The notes under the pieces are model-generated. The model made no database searches, was not told the origin of the DNA, and worked only from the letters and a program-made list of their open reading frames with translations. Shown here in pieces: positions 33,723-45,736 of a stretch of DNA of 64,000 bases. Both the position numbers and the translations under genes were made by a program. Position 1 is the stretch's first letter. Each line of letters opens with the position of its first letter. Source of the DNA: Aquila chrysaetos chrysaetos (Eukaryota; Chordata; Aves; Accipitriformes; Accipitridae); NCBI RefSeq assembly GCF_900496995.4, contig NW_024470328.1:124001-188000 (forward strand), in the 5' to 3' direction.

Positions 33723-34471
33723 CAGCTGGTGTCCTTGATGACTTCATGATGCCTGCCTCCTCCTGGCCAATCACACTGCTGTCATTACGTGACTTCACAT
33801 GCAACAGCCCAACCATGTTCGCTTTCCCTACATCTACCCCTCTCCACTGCATGAGCTGTCATCTGTGTCTCCATGGGGATTGTGATGAGCTTGATGATAT
33901 CACAGTATCTGCCTGCCTGCCACAAGTCAGTCAGGTTACTGCAACAGAAATGACCTTACACCCCACCTCCCAGCCACGTCATCTTCACCTTCCTCTGCAT
34001 CTCCCCTCTCCCAAGATCTCAGCACTGCTGGGTGGGTTTTCCCACACTCCAGGTGACATCACTGCGCCTGCCTCAGCACCTGGCCAATTGGGTTGCTTCC
34101 AAAGAAGTGACTTCAAAATCCACCTCCCACCTACCATGACTCTCTTTGCATCATCCTCTTCTGGCAACAGGAGTCACCTCCCAGCCAACCTGCCACAACC
34201 CTTCCCCTTTACCTGCCTCTCCTCTCCCCTCCCCAGCACTCTCGTTTCTGCTGGGCAGGCAGCAACGTGCTCCCCCAGCCCATGGGGACGGCAGAGCCCT
34301 GGTGGGACAGCTGGAGTGGTGGGAGGGCAGCCATGGGTGCCAAGGGCTCCTCAGGAAGGCAGGTGGAGGGTGAGGAGGTGGAGGGGAGCTCTGTGCAAAG
34401 GGGAGGCTGGCGTGCACAGAGCCTTGCCTTGGAGGAAGCCTCACGGTCACAGGTCCTCGATGACATGTGGC

Positions 34472-34734
34472 CTGCTGTCCCACAGGGAATTGGCCATGGA
34501 TTGGGGAACAGTGGTGGAGATGGAGCCCAGGTCGAGGAGGGAGAGGTTCAGGAAGAAGAAGTACATGGGGGTGTGGAGGCAGTGGTCACAGGCTACAGTG
34601 GTGATGATGAGGCCATTGCCCAGGAGGGCAGCCAGGTAGATGCCCAGGAAGAGCCAGAAGTGCAAGAGCTGCAGCTGTCGCGTGTCTGCAAATGCCAGGA
34701 GGAGGAACTCAGTGATGGAGCTGCTGTTGGACAT
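34472..34734 (-). pseudogene. Olfactory receptor 5' fragment (TM1-TM2) in SD2
   Basis: Starts at ATG 34,732-34,734 and reads MSNSSSITEFLLLAFADT, LLGNGLIITTV, LHTPMYFFFLNLSLLDLG, then is cut at DSR by the SD2 deletion, after which the frame runs into non-homologous DNA. About 88 codons of OR remain (N-terminus, TM1, TM2, first loop). It is the duplicate of the OR at 17,823-18,789 and differs from it by a few residues. Non-functional. Confidence 0.92.
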
Positions 34735-35256
34735 CAGCTTCTTCTGGGCATGAGGCACTGTTCAAGGGGGAAAAGATGGTGACAAGTTAGAATAGACTTC
34801 TCTGAGCTAAACCTAACGTATTTCTCATAGAAAACCCAGCGAAGCTGCCTCTCCTATTTCAGAAAGACCTTTGGCAGGTCCCTTTCATGAGATATGCCTG
34901 GTGCTGGCTCAGGGTGACAGTGGGAGCAGCGGGCTCTGCTGTGGGCTCCTGATGAGTCAGTCCTGCCCTACTGCAAGAGGTACATAGGAACTCGGAGTGA
35001 TCTAATATTAAATCCACTCATCATGTCAAAGAGCTTTTCAGCATTGTCGCTCCCAATTCAACCAAAAGCGGAGAAGAGCCGAGCGGATTTTGTTTTGAGT
35101 ACTTTGTTCTCACTTCCCTACCACACTTAAGGAGTGCTTTTGGCAGCGAAAGAAGCAAATGTCCTAAAGATGAGGTGTCCTGACAGGAGAGTTTTGTCAT
35201 TTGTATCACTGGGAGCCTGGGGATTAGGAGGGGATTGGGACACTTTCATCCCATGG

Positions 35257-35842
35257 TGTCCTGGTTTCAGCTGGGATAGAGTTAATTCTCTTCCTAATAG
35301 CTGGTACAGTGCTATGTTTTGAGTTCAGTATCCGAAGAATGTTGATAACACTGATGTTTTCAGTTGTTGCTAAGTAATGTTTAGTGTAAAGTCGAGGATT
35401 TTTTCAGCTTCTCATGCCCAGGCAGCGAGAAAGCTGGAGGGGCACAAGAAGCTGGCACAAGACACAGCCAGGGCGGCTGAGCCAAAGTGGCCAACGGGGT
35501 ATTCCATACCATGTGACATCCTGCCTAGTATAGAAACTGGGGGGAGTGGAGGCGGGGGGGATAGCCGCTCGGGGATTTACTGGGCGTTGACCAGCGGGTG
35601 GTGAGCAATTGCACTGTGCATCATTTGTATATTCCAATCCTTTTATCATTACTGCTGTCCCTTTATTAGTGTTATCATTATCATTATTAGTGTCTTCTTT
35701 TTACATTCTATTAAACCATTCTTATCTCAACCCACAAGATTTCTTTCTTGTCCCAATTTTCTCCCCCATCCCACTGGGTGTCAGGGGGAGTGAGTGAGCG
35801 GCTGCGTGGTGTTTAGTTGCTGGCTGGGGTTAAACCACGACA
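35257..35842 (+). mobile_element. Solo LTR in SD2, duplicate of 19,311-19,895
   Basis: Same ends (TGTCCTGG...ACGACA) and same flanks CATGG/CATGC. Only a handful of differences from the SD1 copy are visible. Confidence 0.93.
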
Positions 35843-38800
35843 CATGCTCAAATCTCTGAAGTGCATCTGAATCCCACCCCGCCCCATTCCAGTCCAGTGA
35901 CGAGAACAAGAAGAGCAGGGACAGGAGCATGAAAATGGATAAACACTACAGAGCTGCTGCTGATGGAGGCAGGGCAGGGACAGATGGTAGGGTGTTTGAT
36001 AATTTCTTCCTACTAGAGGGCTGTGGCCACTGAGAAGGTGACTGAGTCCCCATGGCCATAAGGGCTCTGCTGGGTGGGAGAAAAGACCACAGGTTTTTCC
36101 CCAGTGATGGCAGGGAGGTGCCTGAATCCCCTCTCCCATGGCATTGCTGGGGGCAGCTCCCTCTCACTCCCTGCCCCTGTCTCTGATGCCTGGAGCTGTC
36201 CCTGTTGGCAGCTGCTTCTCCATCTGCTTGTCTCCTCCCTGTCCCTGCTCACAGACCCCAAACCACCCGCTGTGTGCTCAGCTCTGCCCTGCAGACCCCT
36301 CCTGGCAGCCGGGCACTGCCCAGGGGCATCTCTGCGTGTGCAGGGGCTAAGGAGCACCTCAGGCAAGTCCTAAGGACAACGGGGGTCTTGGTGCCTTCTC
36401 CAGAGGGGAGAAATAAAATTTGGTCTCACAATGCACAACCACCCACCAGGACAATAACAATTCAAAGCAAAGACTCATACCTTTCAGGAGAACACTGCCT
36501 TGATGTTCTTCTTGTAAGTGCCCTCGGAAATGCCCAGGGCTAAGCTGGAGCTGTGAGTAAACCTGACCCATGCAGCACGCTCTCGAAAGCAGAAGCACGC
36601 TGCTCTGCCCTTCCAGGGGTTGTTTCTTTCACCCACACCTTCTCCCCACACTCTCCCGGGGAGTTCCCTGCACAGGCTGAGTGCTGGCCCTGGCAGGCAG
36701 CAAAGTCCCTGCTCCACCACTCAGCCCCTGAAACACCAGGACCCTGCTCTGAAGGACAGCCCTGGGCACCCCTGGATGCACACCTGGCTTCACACCCCTG
36801 CAGATGGTGCCAGGAGAAGGCAGCCCTCATGCCCTGTCCCTCTGACAGTGCAGCAGGGAAGCCCTGCTCTGGAGCACATCCTTCTCCTCTACACCAAAGA
36901 AACGAAGAGAGTCCTCCTGCCAGATCCCATACACTGTCAGATGTGCCAGTGTTCGGAGATCCTTGCAGGAACTGAAGCTCTATTGCCCTGCACCCAGAGA
37001 CTTACCATGTAGAGGGCTGTGAAGATTTCTCCTGCAGTGAGCTCTCAGCATCCTCCCACTCCACACTGCCTTTAAGTTCTCTCTGCCTTGCAGGTCTCCT
37101 CTCGATGCCTGCAGGCAGTGCCCCCAGCCCTGCTCCTGGGCAGAGCTGTCTCTGTGCAGCGCTGCCCGCTTGCCAGGAGCTCCCTCCATGCCAGGAGCCC
37201 AGCCCAGCTCAGCAGCAGAGGACCAGCCCAAGGCAGCACTTTCTCTGCCCCTTCTGCGCTCCCTCCAGGTGTCCCTGGGGCTCCAGGGGAACCTGCTGGC
37301 AAACAGGCTGAAGCAATCACTGATGTTCCCTCCCGCACCTGGGGAGAGACACTGCTTTCCAGCAGGGTCATTGCTCTGCTGAGAGACAGACTTAGGTCCA
37401 AGAATCAACTGGTCTTAGAATCATAGAATCTTTTCAGTTGGAAAAGACCCTTAAGATCATCAAGTCCAATCATGAACCTAACACTAGCAAGTTCACCACT
37501 AAACCGTGTCCCTAAACACCGTGTCTTTGAAATACCTCCAAGGAGGGTGACTCAACCACTTCCCTGGGCAGCCTCTTTCTTGTGCCATCATTGGGCAGGA
37601 CACGCAGACAGTGACAGGCAGGGATCTCCTTTAGCCCTGCTGAGGGAAGGGAGTCAGCTGAGTCTGTGGAGGCATCTCATGCTGGGTCTGTAGTCCTGGG
37701 GCTGGAAGGGGACTCAGCTGCCTCCCATGCCCACCACAAACCCACAGGAGGTGGGATTCCTCTTGCCTCAGTGCAGGTCTGCATTAAATAGGCACCTGCA
37801 TGTCAGCTCCTTGTCTCAGCTCCCATGCTAAGTAATGGTGATGGAGGCCAGGAGTGAGCTGTTCAGATGCAAATGTCTGGTGACATTGGAGGTGCCAGAG
37901 GTGGTCAAAGAGATGTGCAGGTAATCGAGACAGATCCAAGCTATGTGCAGGCAGATATAGAGACAGGACAACATCTGAGCGTGTCTTCTTGGCGGCTCCT
38001 GGGAATTTCCTTTGGCCAACTGAAATGGCAGCTGATGCCCAAACTAAGGGCAATGGAACCTGTCCCTCCTCATGATGTTCAGGGTGGCCTATAGAGGTAT
38101 TCCTGCAACGGAATGGAGTCATGTGCCATAGGGAGCGCTGTCTCTCTCTTCCTCTTCTCCATCTCTTGAATTTATGAGACCTTTACTGACAGTATTGACA
38201 GTTCTCTCCTATACAGCCCCACCTTGGGTTACCGAATTCAGAGCAGCTACTCAATTCCAGGTTCGGATCCAGGCCCACAGAGCTACAGGAGATGCCAGGG
38301 CTGGCCTGGGAATCACAGGGCCTACATGAAAAGCAATTCTCCTTCAGGGAGGATCTGCGACAGACACCCCAGATGTCATGTCGGAGAGTATGATTTGGTG
38401 CCTTTTGCCATTAATGGTTGCCATCAGTCAGAGGCACCAGTCATCAGATGCCATCAGAGAGGCAAATTCTGTCCCTTCTTCTACCCAGTAGCTGCAGGCA
38501 TTGCCTGATCACAAAGCACATCACACCAGGGTCCTTTCTCACTCCCTTGATGATCTGACCAAGGAACAGCCCAAGCATTTGAACAGTGTTCCTGGGTACA
38601 CCTTGCCTTCAAAGGCAGCATCCTCCAAACACAGCCATGGTTCATACCAAAACTCAGCTGAAACTCAAAAGGCAATTCAAGGGCACCAAGAGGAGCTCTT
38701 GCTACATCAGGAACAGTTAAAGAAAGAGTGATACTCTGGGACATCTAACACATTAAGTAAGAGTAGGTGTAGCTAGATCTGACATATGTTATGTCCTCTT

Positions 38801-41190
38801 TGTCTCACTTACCGCCAGCAAGGTCTCCCAGGCCTTTGTGCTTTGAGGCGGGACTCTGGAAGGGAAAGGGGAACAACCAGTGGTGGATGAGGATCACGCC
38901 AGGGCTTACCTAGCAAACCACACCCTTACCAGTCCATGGGACCAGAGGGGCTGCAATCAAGGGTACTGAGAGAGTAGTTTTCACCAGAAAGTGTTGGTCT
39001 ATTGTGATCCCACTAAGGAAGGCACTCAGACTCTGTGAGGCATCATTTAAAATGCTCTTCCTTAGGTCTAGCAGTCTAAAGGGGAGAATTGTACAGATAA
39101 TCTTATGTCCCTTTAGATGGCTGGAACCCCAGGTCGTGTAGCAGGGAGGTACAAGTATGAGAAAGGTGGATGCCCTGTGCATGAAGGGGAAGCTTGGATT
39201 TATGGAGGTCCTCTATGTGACAGCCAATAGGTTGGGTTAACTTTTGTCACGGAGGATCAGAGAAGTCCGTAAAAGTGACATTGTGCTGGCAGTTACAAAC
39301 TACTTGATCAGGGAGAGGAAACAGAAAAGGTCTTTTGTCAGCACCCAAGGAAGTCTCCAAGTTGATGAGCAGGTGCCTATGGGGGACTGGAAGTGCCCTG
39401 GCATTCACTGGCCAGGCAAAGCAACTGGGTCCCAACATTCTGGAGGATCATTCGAAAACTTCTTAAAAGAGCTGCTAGGTGGACCAACAAAGGTGATGCT
39501 CACCTGGATGTGACACTGGCCCGCAAGGAAAAGCTGGTCAGGATGTGATCACCAGTGTCAGCCTTGGCTTCATAACCATGAAACAGTGGCGTCTCAGACA
39601 CCAAAGGGCATTGAGGAAGGCCAGCAGCAGAGAACAGACTCTGGACTCCAGAGGAGAAGTCTTTGACTTCCTTGGGAGACTGATCCAGGTGGTGCCATGG
39701 GAAGCAGCTCTGAAGGGTGAAGGAGCATGAGCAAATCTGACAGGCCTGACAGGACAGCCTCCTCCAAGCACAGGAATGGTCTCTCCAAGTACCCATGCAA
39801 AGGGTCATTCCTCCCAGGAGAGAGCTCTTGCCATTAAATGATGATAGTTAGCAATGAGAGAAAAATCACTGGTCTAATAACTTCATGCCAGAGGTTACAC
39901 ACCGTGAAATTAAGAGCTACCTTGTCAAGTAAGGCTGAATGACAGGAATGAAGTTAATAAATTTATCAACATCACGTAGTGCTATTGTACAATAGGCAAC
40001 CCTGAGGAAGTCTGGATCAGGTCAAGTTTTTGTGTTTCAAGAAAGGAACACCAAATGCATGGCACCAAATTAATTCCTGGAGCCTTGCAAAAGCACTCAG
40101 ACCTCCAAGAGCACAGAGGTGCCTCAGGGAGGTCCTCCCCTCACACATCTTGAAGTGCTTCCTCAACTGGTGTTTCTCAGATCCCTGAATGGTGAATGGA
40201 GAAACATGGTCATTACCTGAGGAAAGCCTTGAGACCTGCTTAACTTCTCAGTAGTGATTAGGCAGTGATTGGAGGTGTGTAGTGATGCGAGAAAGGGTAG
40301 AGGGAAGACATCAAGAATCAAGGAGATGGTTCAGGGCTTTAACAAATCCTTACAACCACACCTGAGCCCAGCAATGGAAAGCAGTTGATGTCTGTAGGCG
40401 GAGGAGGAGTAGGTGTGCCCTGGGAGTGTGGCTGCAGGACCCTGCACAAACCAGGGCTTATATGAGAAGTTTCCGTCATGGGAGCGTGCCTCAACCCAGC
40501 AGATGGGGAATGCCCATTGCTGGGGGTGGCTGAACACTGCTCCTCATGGCCCGTGAGCCGACCTTCCTGTCTTCCTCTCCTTCACTACCCACACTTGCCT
40601 GGAATTCAGGAAACATCCATGAGCCTGGAGAATCCATGAACCTCCTGGAGTGAGGTCTCATTGCTGCAGGGGAAGTGAGAAGGTTTTGGGAGACACGAGC
40701 GAGTGGAGGGAGAGAGCGGGGTGTGCGTAACAGAGAGTGTGTTAGAGGCCAGAAGAGGACCCAAAGGATCAAGTGGCAGTCATGCTACTGTGGAATAGTT
40801 CAAGTTGTGATTTTAGGGTGGCGGCAGCAGCCGGAGTAATGGCAGTGCAGTGTTGGGATATGGATGCAATGTGGGGATGCAAACAAGTCTGGGACTGGGA
40901 CATCTCAGGTGATTGAGGAATGTCAGCAGGGCTATGAAAGAAGCTGGACAGGTTGTGGGGAATTCACAGGCATTGCCAAATCCCCAGAACTCCACAGCTT
41001 TGTCTTTAAAACAACAAATTCTACCACCAAGTCAAATATCCGCACACACACTCACACTGACCCTCAGTAGAGCCCTGAGCAATGCATGAGGAAAAGGACC
41101 TCCTTTACCAGGCCCTGGGGGGGAAGGCTTGGTCACTCTGATGATTAACAAACACCAAGGGCTTACATGTGTTCAGAGCCACAAGCACAC
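35843..41190. other. Non-coding part of SD2
   Basis: It parallels 19,896-25,240. A CR1 tail lies at about 37,415-37,580 (antisense 'agaatcatagaatctttt'). No gene is recognised. Confidence 0.5.
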
Positions 41191-41196
41191 AAGGTA

Positions 41197-41283
41197 CTCC
41201 AGAACATGGTTTAGAGGGCATGGATGATGGTTGGACTCGATGATCTTGAAGGTCTTTTCCAACCTAAATGATTCTATGATTCC
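41197..41283 (+). mobile_element. CR1 3' tail present only in SD2
   Basis: A sense CR1 end with 'gatggttggactcgatgatc', 'ttgaaggtcttttccaacc' and the terminal 'atgattctatgattc'. SD1 at about 25,252-25,262 reads straight through this point. Confidence 0.88.
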
Positions 41284-42020
41284 ATTTGCCGTCTGCAATC
41301 AGTGTCTCCAATTTTTGGCATAATTAGCCCCCAGGGAGCAACACATTGACTGGTCATTCCCTTCATGGCTTTGTCAGTGTTGGCCTTCAGTAGGGCCTCC
41401 GACGCCCTCCAAAACAGGGTTTTCTTGTACCTTCCTCTTCTTTAGACCCTTGTTCCTGCTTGCAGTATCTGCAGTTCAGGAACTGGGCACCAGAGGGCTC
41501 CTTAACATGCAAAACACCCTAACAGGCCATGTCTCTGTGCATAACTTTCCCTAACTCTTCAAGTCTTCTGTGGCTCATTGGAGAAATTTCAGGAGTAGAG
41601 CCGAGCAGAGAAGATCAAAATGATACGGAACAAGAAATCAGGATTTCTTGTTTTTTCCAGTTTTCTTTGTCTTGCTGCTTACAGAATAAGTGATATTAGC
41701 CTTCTGCAATCCATATGGATCCAGAGCATCACCGGATGAAGTCTGCATATGTAGAAAACAGTAAGATCACTTCTGTCAGACACTGCACAGGCTATCTTTG
41801 TCCTGTGCCCCATCATCATCATCATCGGTCTCTGTCCCACCGCTCCATCTGTCATTTCTCTCAGTGGCCATCTAGGACTTGCATCATGATTTGTCAAACC
41901 TAAGCTTTTCCCAGTAAAGTCTGTAGCTGCATGATTCAGCTCATTTGCACAGATCCCCACTGGCTTTATTTGGAGAAACAGCTGCACACAATCACAGAAG
42001 AATGTTGCTTACCTGCCACT

Positions 42021-42049
42021 AAAAAAAAAAAAAAAAAAAAAAAAAAACA
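42021..42049. repeat. Poly-A run
   Basis: About 28 consecutive A followed by A-rich sequence. SD1 has only short A runs at the corresponding place (about 25,998). Confidence 0.9.
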
Positions 42050-42560
42050 AAAAATAAAAGAAAAAGAAGAAAAGACAAAGAAAGGAATATCTTAGTAAAA
42101 AATAATGTATGAAGTCCAAGCTTCCTCCACTGAATTCCACTTTCCGCTGTGGGTCACCTTAGTGGAACACTTTCAGTGAGATACTCAGGAGAACAGGTAC
42201 AACCACAATGGAGGAGTTGGCTCAAGAGACCATCAAGCAGACTACTGAAAGACAAGGCAAACTTTAAAGCACCTCAAGCTCTGAGCAACACCTGGGTAGC
42301 TGAGAGGTGTTTGAATGGGTAGAGACCAATGAGAGGAGGAAAGCTGGATGGACACTGGGAAATGCAGATATCCAGGCAGTCTGCTGGAATGACTTCTTTA
42401 GAAATGGTCAGTTCAAGCAGGACATGTGGAAACCTGTGAGAGAGTGGTGAGAGTCAATACACAGGATACTAGGCAGAGCAGTGTCATGGGTGTAATGGGG
42501 AAAATCAATATTTCTACTCCTGAGCATAGTACATGGGCTGGAAATTTCCACCTTGACATC

Positions 42561-43138
42561 TGTAGTAGGTTGACCCTAGCTGCGTGCCAGGTACCCACCA
42601 AAGCCGCTCTATCACTCCCCCTCCACAACTGGACAGGGGAGAGAATATATAACAAAAGGCTCGTGGGTTGAGATAAAGATAGTTTAATAAAGTGAAAGCA
42701 AAGGTTGCGCTAAAGCAAAGGAAAACAAATTACGTTATTCTCTACTTCCCATCAGCAGGCGATGTCTGGCCACTTCCTGGGAAGCAGGGCTTCAGTACAC
42801 ATTGTGGTTCCTCCGGAAGATGAAATGTCCCCCCTTCCATCTCCCTTTACTTAGCTTTTATAGCTGAACTTACCTCATATGGTATAGAATATCCGTTTGG
42901 TGAATTTGGGTCAGCTGTCCTGGCTATGTCCCCTCCCAAGATCTGGCCCAGCCCCAGCCTGCCAGTGAGGGTGGGGGGAAATGTTGGAGGGACAGCCTTG
43001 ATGCTGTGCCAGCACTGCTCAGCAGCAGCAGCCAAAACACTGGTGTGTTTCAACACCTTTCTAGCTACCAATAGAGAGCGCAGCACTACAAGGGCTGCTA
43101 TGGGGAGAACTAACTCCATCTCAGCCAGGCCCAATACA
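42561..43138 (-). mobile_element. 3' LTR of copy C
   Basis: Plus strand runs from 'tgtagtaggttgaccc' to 'ccaggcccaataca', that is TGTATTGGG...ACA on the minus strand. TATA-like sequence is present as 'cttttatagctgaac' on the plus strand near 42,856. Confidence 0.9.
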
Positions 43139-43649
43139 ATCACCATCCCTCTTTCCATACCATTTGCGTCATGCTCAGGTCCCACATAATTTAATACACA
43201 GAGATCTTCTAACCACACCATTGTATTTAGTTCTCACTACTGAAATCCCTTCTTACCAACACCTACTACTGAAAATGCATACTTAAATCGCCTTTATACC
43301 CAACATACAGATTTATTCATTCTTACTAACTACTATCCCCTGTCCTTTAACAGACAGATATTCCACGGGCTTCTTCCACTCCTCCAGATGTTCACACACA
43401 GGCTATGACTTGGGCACCATCTGTCAAGATGAGTGCTCAGGACAGGACAAGCAGTATGTTCGATTGTTGGGCACCAACACCGGCTTGGTTTGGGTCACCG
43501 TTGCACTCATCTGGTTCTTTGCAAAGTTCACTCCTCTGTGGTTCAGGTCATTCCTGCTACATTACTTCCTACAACATACAACTCACATCACAGATTATTT
43601 TTTCCCCCACGGTTAAATGTCCTTGAGGCAGACACCAGGCCTCCCCATC

Positions 43650-45330
43650 CTTCTGCATTACCCACCAAGTACACCAAGCCATGTGGCCTCTGCTGAATTT
43701 GTATCCCAATGCTTCCATGCCTCGTTGCCCAGCACTCTCAACATAGTCTTTAACATTCCATTGTACATATCAGTCTTTCCAGATGCTTGTGGGTCATAGG
43801 GGATGTGGTATACCCACTCTATGCTGTGTTGCTTTGCCCAGGAGTTTATGAGGTTATTTCAGAAATGAGTCCCATCATTGTCTGATTCCATTCTTTCTGG
43901 GGTACCGTGTCACCATAAAATTTGCCTTTCAAGGCCTAAGGTGGTGTTTCGGGCAGTGGCATGGTTTACAGGACGTGTTTCTAGCCAACCAGTAGTTGCT
44001 TCCACCATGGTGAGTATGTAGCGCTTGCCTTGGCATGTTCATGGCAGTGGTCCAATGTAGCCAATTTGCCAGGCCTCACCATATCACAAAACCAGCCACT
44101 GCCCTCTGTTCCAGGGAGACTTTCCTCTGGTGGCTCAATGATTGCAGCACATGTTTGACATTCCTGAGTGACCTGTGTGATGGCCTCCATGGTCAGGTCC
44201 ACCCCTCGATCACGAGCCCATCTATACGTTGCATCTCTCCCTAGATGTCCCGATGTTTCGTGGGAGCATCGAGCTACAAATAGCTCACCCTTACACTCCC
44301 AGTCCAGGTCCACCTGAGCTTCTTCAATTTTGGCAGCCTTGTCTACCTGTTCATTGTTTCAATGTTCTTCAGTGGCACGGTTTTTGGGCATGTGAGCATC
44401 TACATGACGTACCTTTAGAGTCATGTGTTCTACACGGGCAGCAATGTCCTGCCACAATGCAGCAGTCCAGATGGGTTTACCCCTGCGCTGCCAATTGGTC
44501 TTCTTCCACTGCTGTAGCCACCCCCGTAGGGCATTAACCACCATCCAGGAGTCAGTATAGAGATAGAGTACTGGCCACTTTTCTCGTTCAGCAGTATCTA
44601 GGGCTAGTTGGATGGCTTTCACTTCTGCAAACTGACTTGACTCGCCTTCTCCTTCAGTGGCCTCAATGGCTTGTCGCGTGGGACTCCACACAACATCTTT
44701 CCACCTCCAATGGTTCCCTACCACATGACAGGATCCTTCAGTAAACAAAGTATAACTCCTTTCATCTTCTGATAACTCATTATATGGTGGTGCTTCTTAG
44801 GCACAGGCCACCTCCTCAGGCGATGCTCCAAAATCTCTGCCTTCTGGCCAGTCCATGATCTCTTCTAGGATTCCTGGGCAGCTGGATTTCCCCGGTCAAG
44901 CTTGTTATGTGATCAACGCTATCCACTTACTCCACGTAGTGCTGGTTGCATGAAGTATAGAAGGGATGTTTCCTTGGAACATCCAGTGTAGCACTGGCAA
45001 TCGTGGTGCAAAGAGGAGATATGCTTCTGTACCAACAACTTCGGAAGCGGCTCGAATGCCCTCATATGCTGCTAGTATCTCTTTTTCAGTCTGGCTGTAG
45101 TGGGCTTCTGATCCTTGATACCCCTGGCTCCAAAACCCTAGTGATCGACTGCAGGTTCCTCCTGGTGTTTTCTGCCAGAGGCTCCAGGTGAGACCATGCT
45201 CCCCTGCTGCAGTGTAGAGTACGTTTTGTACATCTGGTCCTGCCTGGACAGGCCCAAGAGCTACTGCACGAGCTATTTCCTGTCTGATATGCTCAAAGGC
45301 TTGCTGTTGCTCCAGGCCCCACTCAGAATA
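43650..45330 (-). pseudogene. pol: ERVL-like pol remnant, copy C (RNase H and integrase)
   Basis: RNase H is recognisable by FTEGSCHVVG (the usual catalytic FTDGS carries D to E), SSQFAEVKAIQLALDT and YTDSWMVVNAL. Integrase shows the zinc-binding HETSGH...CQTC and a broken core. The first core Asp is replaced (GAC to GGC), and about 170 bases of the C-terminal region are missing near 43,680 compared with copy D. TGA stops at 44,359-44,361, 44,039-44,041 and 43,910-43,912 are shared with copy D. RT survives only as its last residues next to the deletion junction. Confidence 0.88.
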
Positions 45331-45334
45331 GTTC

Positions 45335-45700
45335 TTCTCTTACACCAGGACGAGACCAGATTCCACAAAACCCATAATATACCACCAGTATGAATTAGTA
45401 GTCTTGAACAGCTCACATAAGGGTGAACAAGGACCTTGGGAGCCTGCATAATCAAACCATCCACATCAATCTCAGGTAGGGAGAGGGAGATGTATCTCCT
45501 CATCCCCTCCACAAGATAGCTCCCCCAGCACCGCAAGGCCACCAGTGCGAGGGCAAAGCACATAGCCGTTACTTGTATTAGCATGTTCCCAAACCCAGCA
45601 AAACAGAGATAAGCAAAGCAGCCAACAAACTCCGTGACCTGCATAGGAGCTTGCCACTTCATAACTACTATAGCTATAGCACGCTTAATGCAAAACTGCT
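45335..45700 (-). pseudogene. gag: ERVL-like gag N-terminus, copy C
   Basis: Reads a hydrophobic start (FALALVALRCWGSYLV), ISLSLPEIDVDGLIMQ, LVHPYVSCSRLL and ILWVLWNLVSSW, then passes into pol sequence at the deletion junction. About 110 codons of gag remain. An ATG lies three codons upstream of the position used in copy D, where this copy has ACG. Confidence 0.82.
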
Positions 45701-45708
45701 GTTGCTGT

Positions 45709-45727
45709 GCCCCAGGCTGGGTGTCAA
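45709..45727 (-). other. Primer-binding site, decayed
   Basis: The minus strand reads GACACCCAGCCTGGGGC where copy D has the intact tRNA-Lys1,2 site. Several substitutions are present. Confidence 0.6.
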
Positions 45728-45736
45728 AGAAGACCG

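Larger units (their letters stand above)
33605..42560 (+). repeat. Segmental duplication SD2 (direct copy of 15.83-26.5 kb)
   Basis: It follows SD1 in order and orientation. Relative to SD1 it has lost about 1.9 kb including most of the olfactory receptor (junction at about 34,472), and gained a CR1 tail (41,197-41,283) and a 28-base A run at about 42,022. It ends exactly at the 3' LTR of provirus C, after the shared 'ggaaatttcca..ttgacat'. Confidence 0.92.

Noticed and set aside
33746..34639. 297-codon open frame on the plus strand
   Set aside because: It runs antisense through the OR remnant and its flank, has no motif, and the SD1 equivalent is split by the OR segment.
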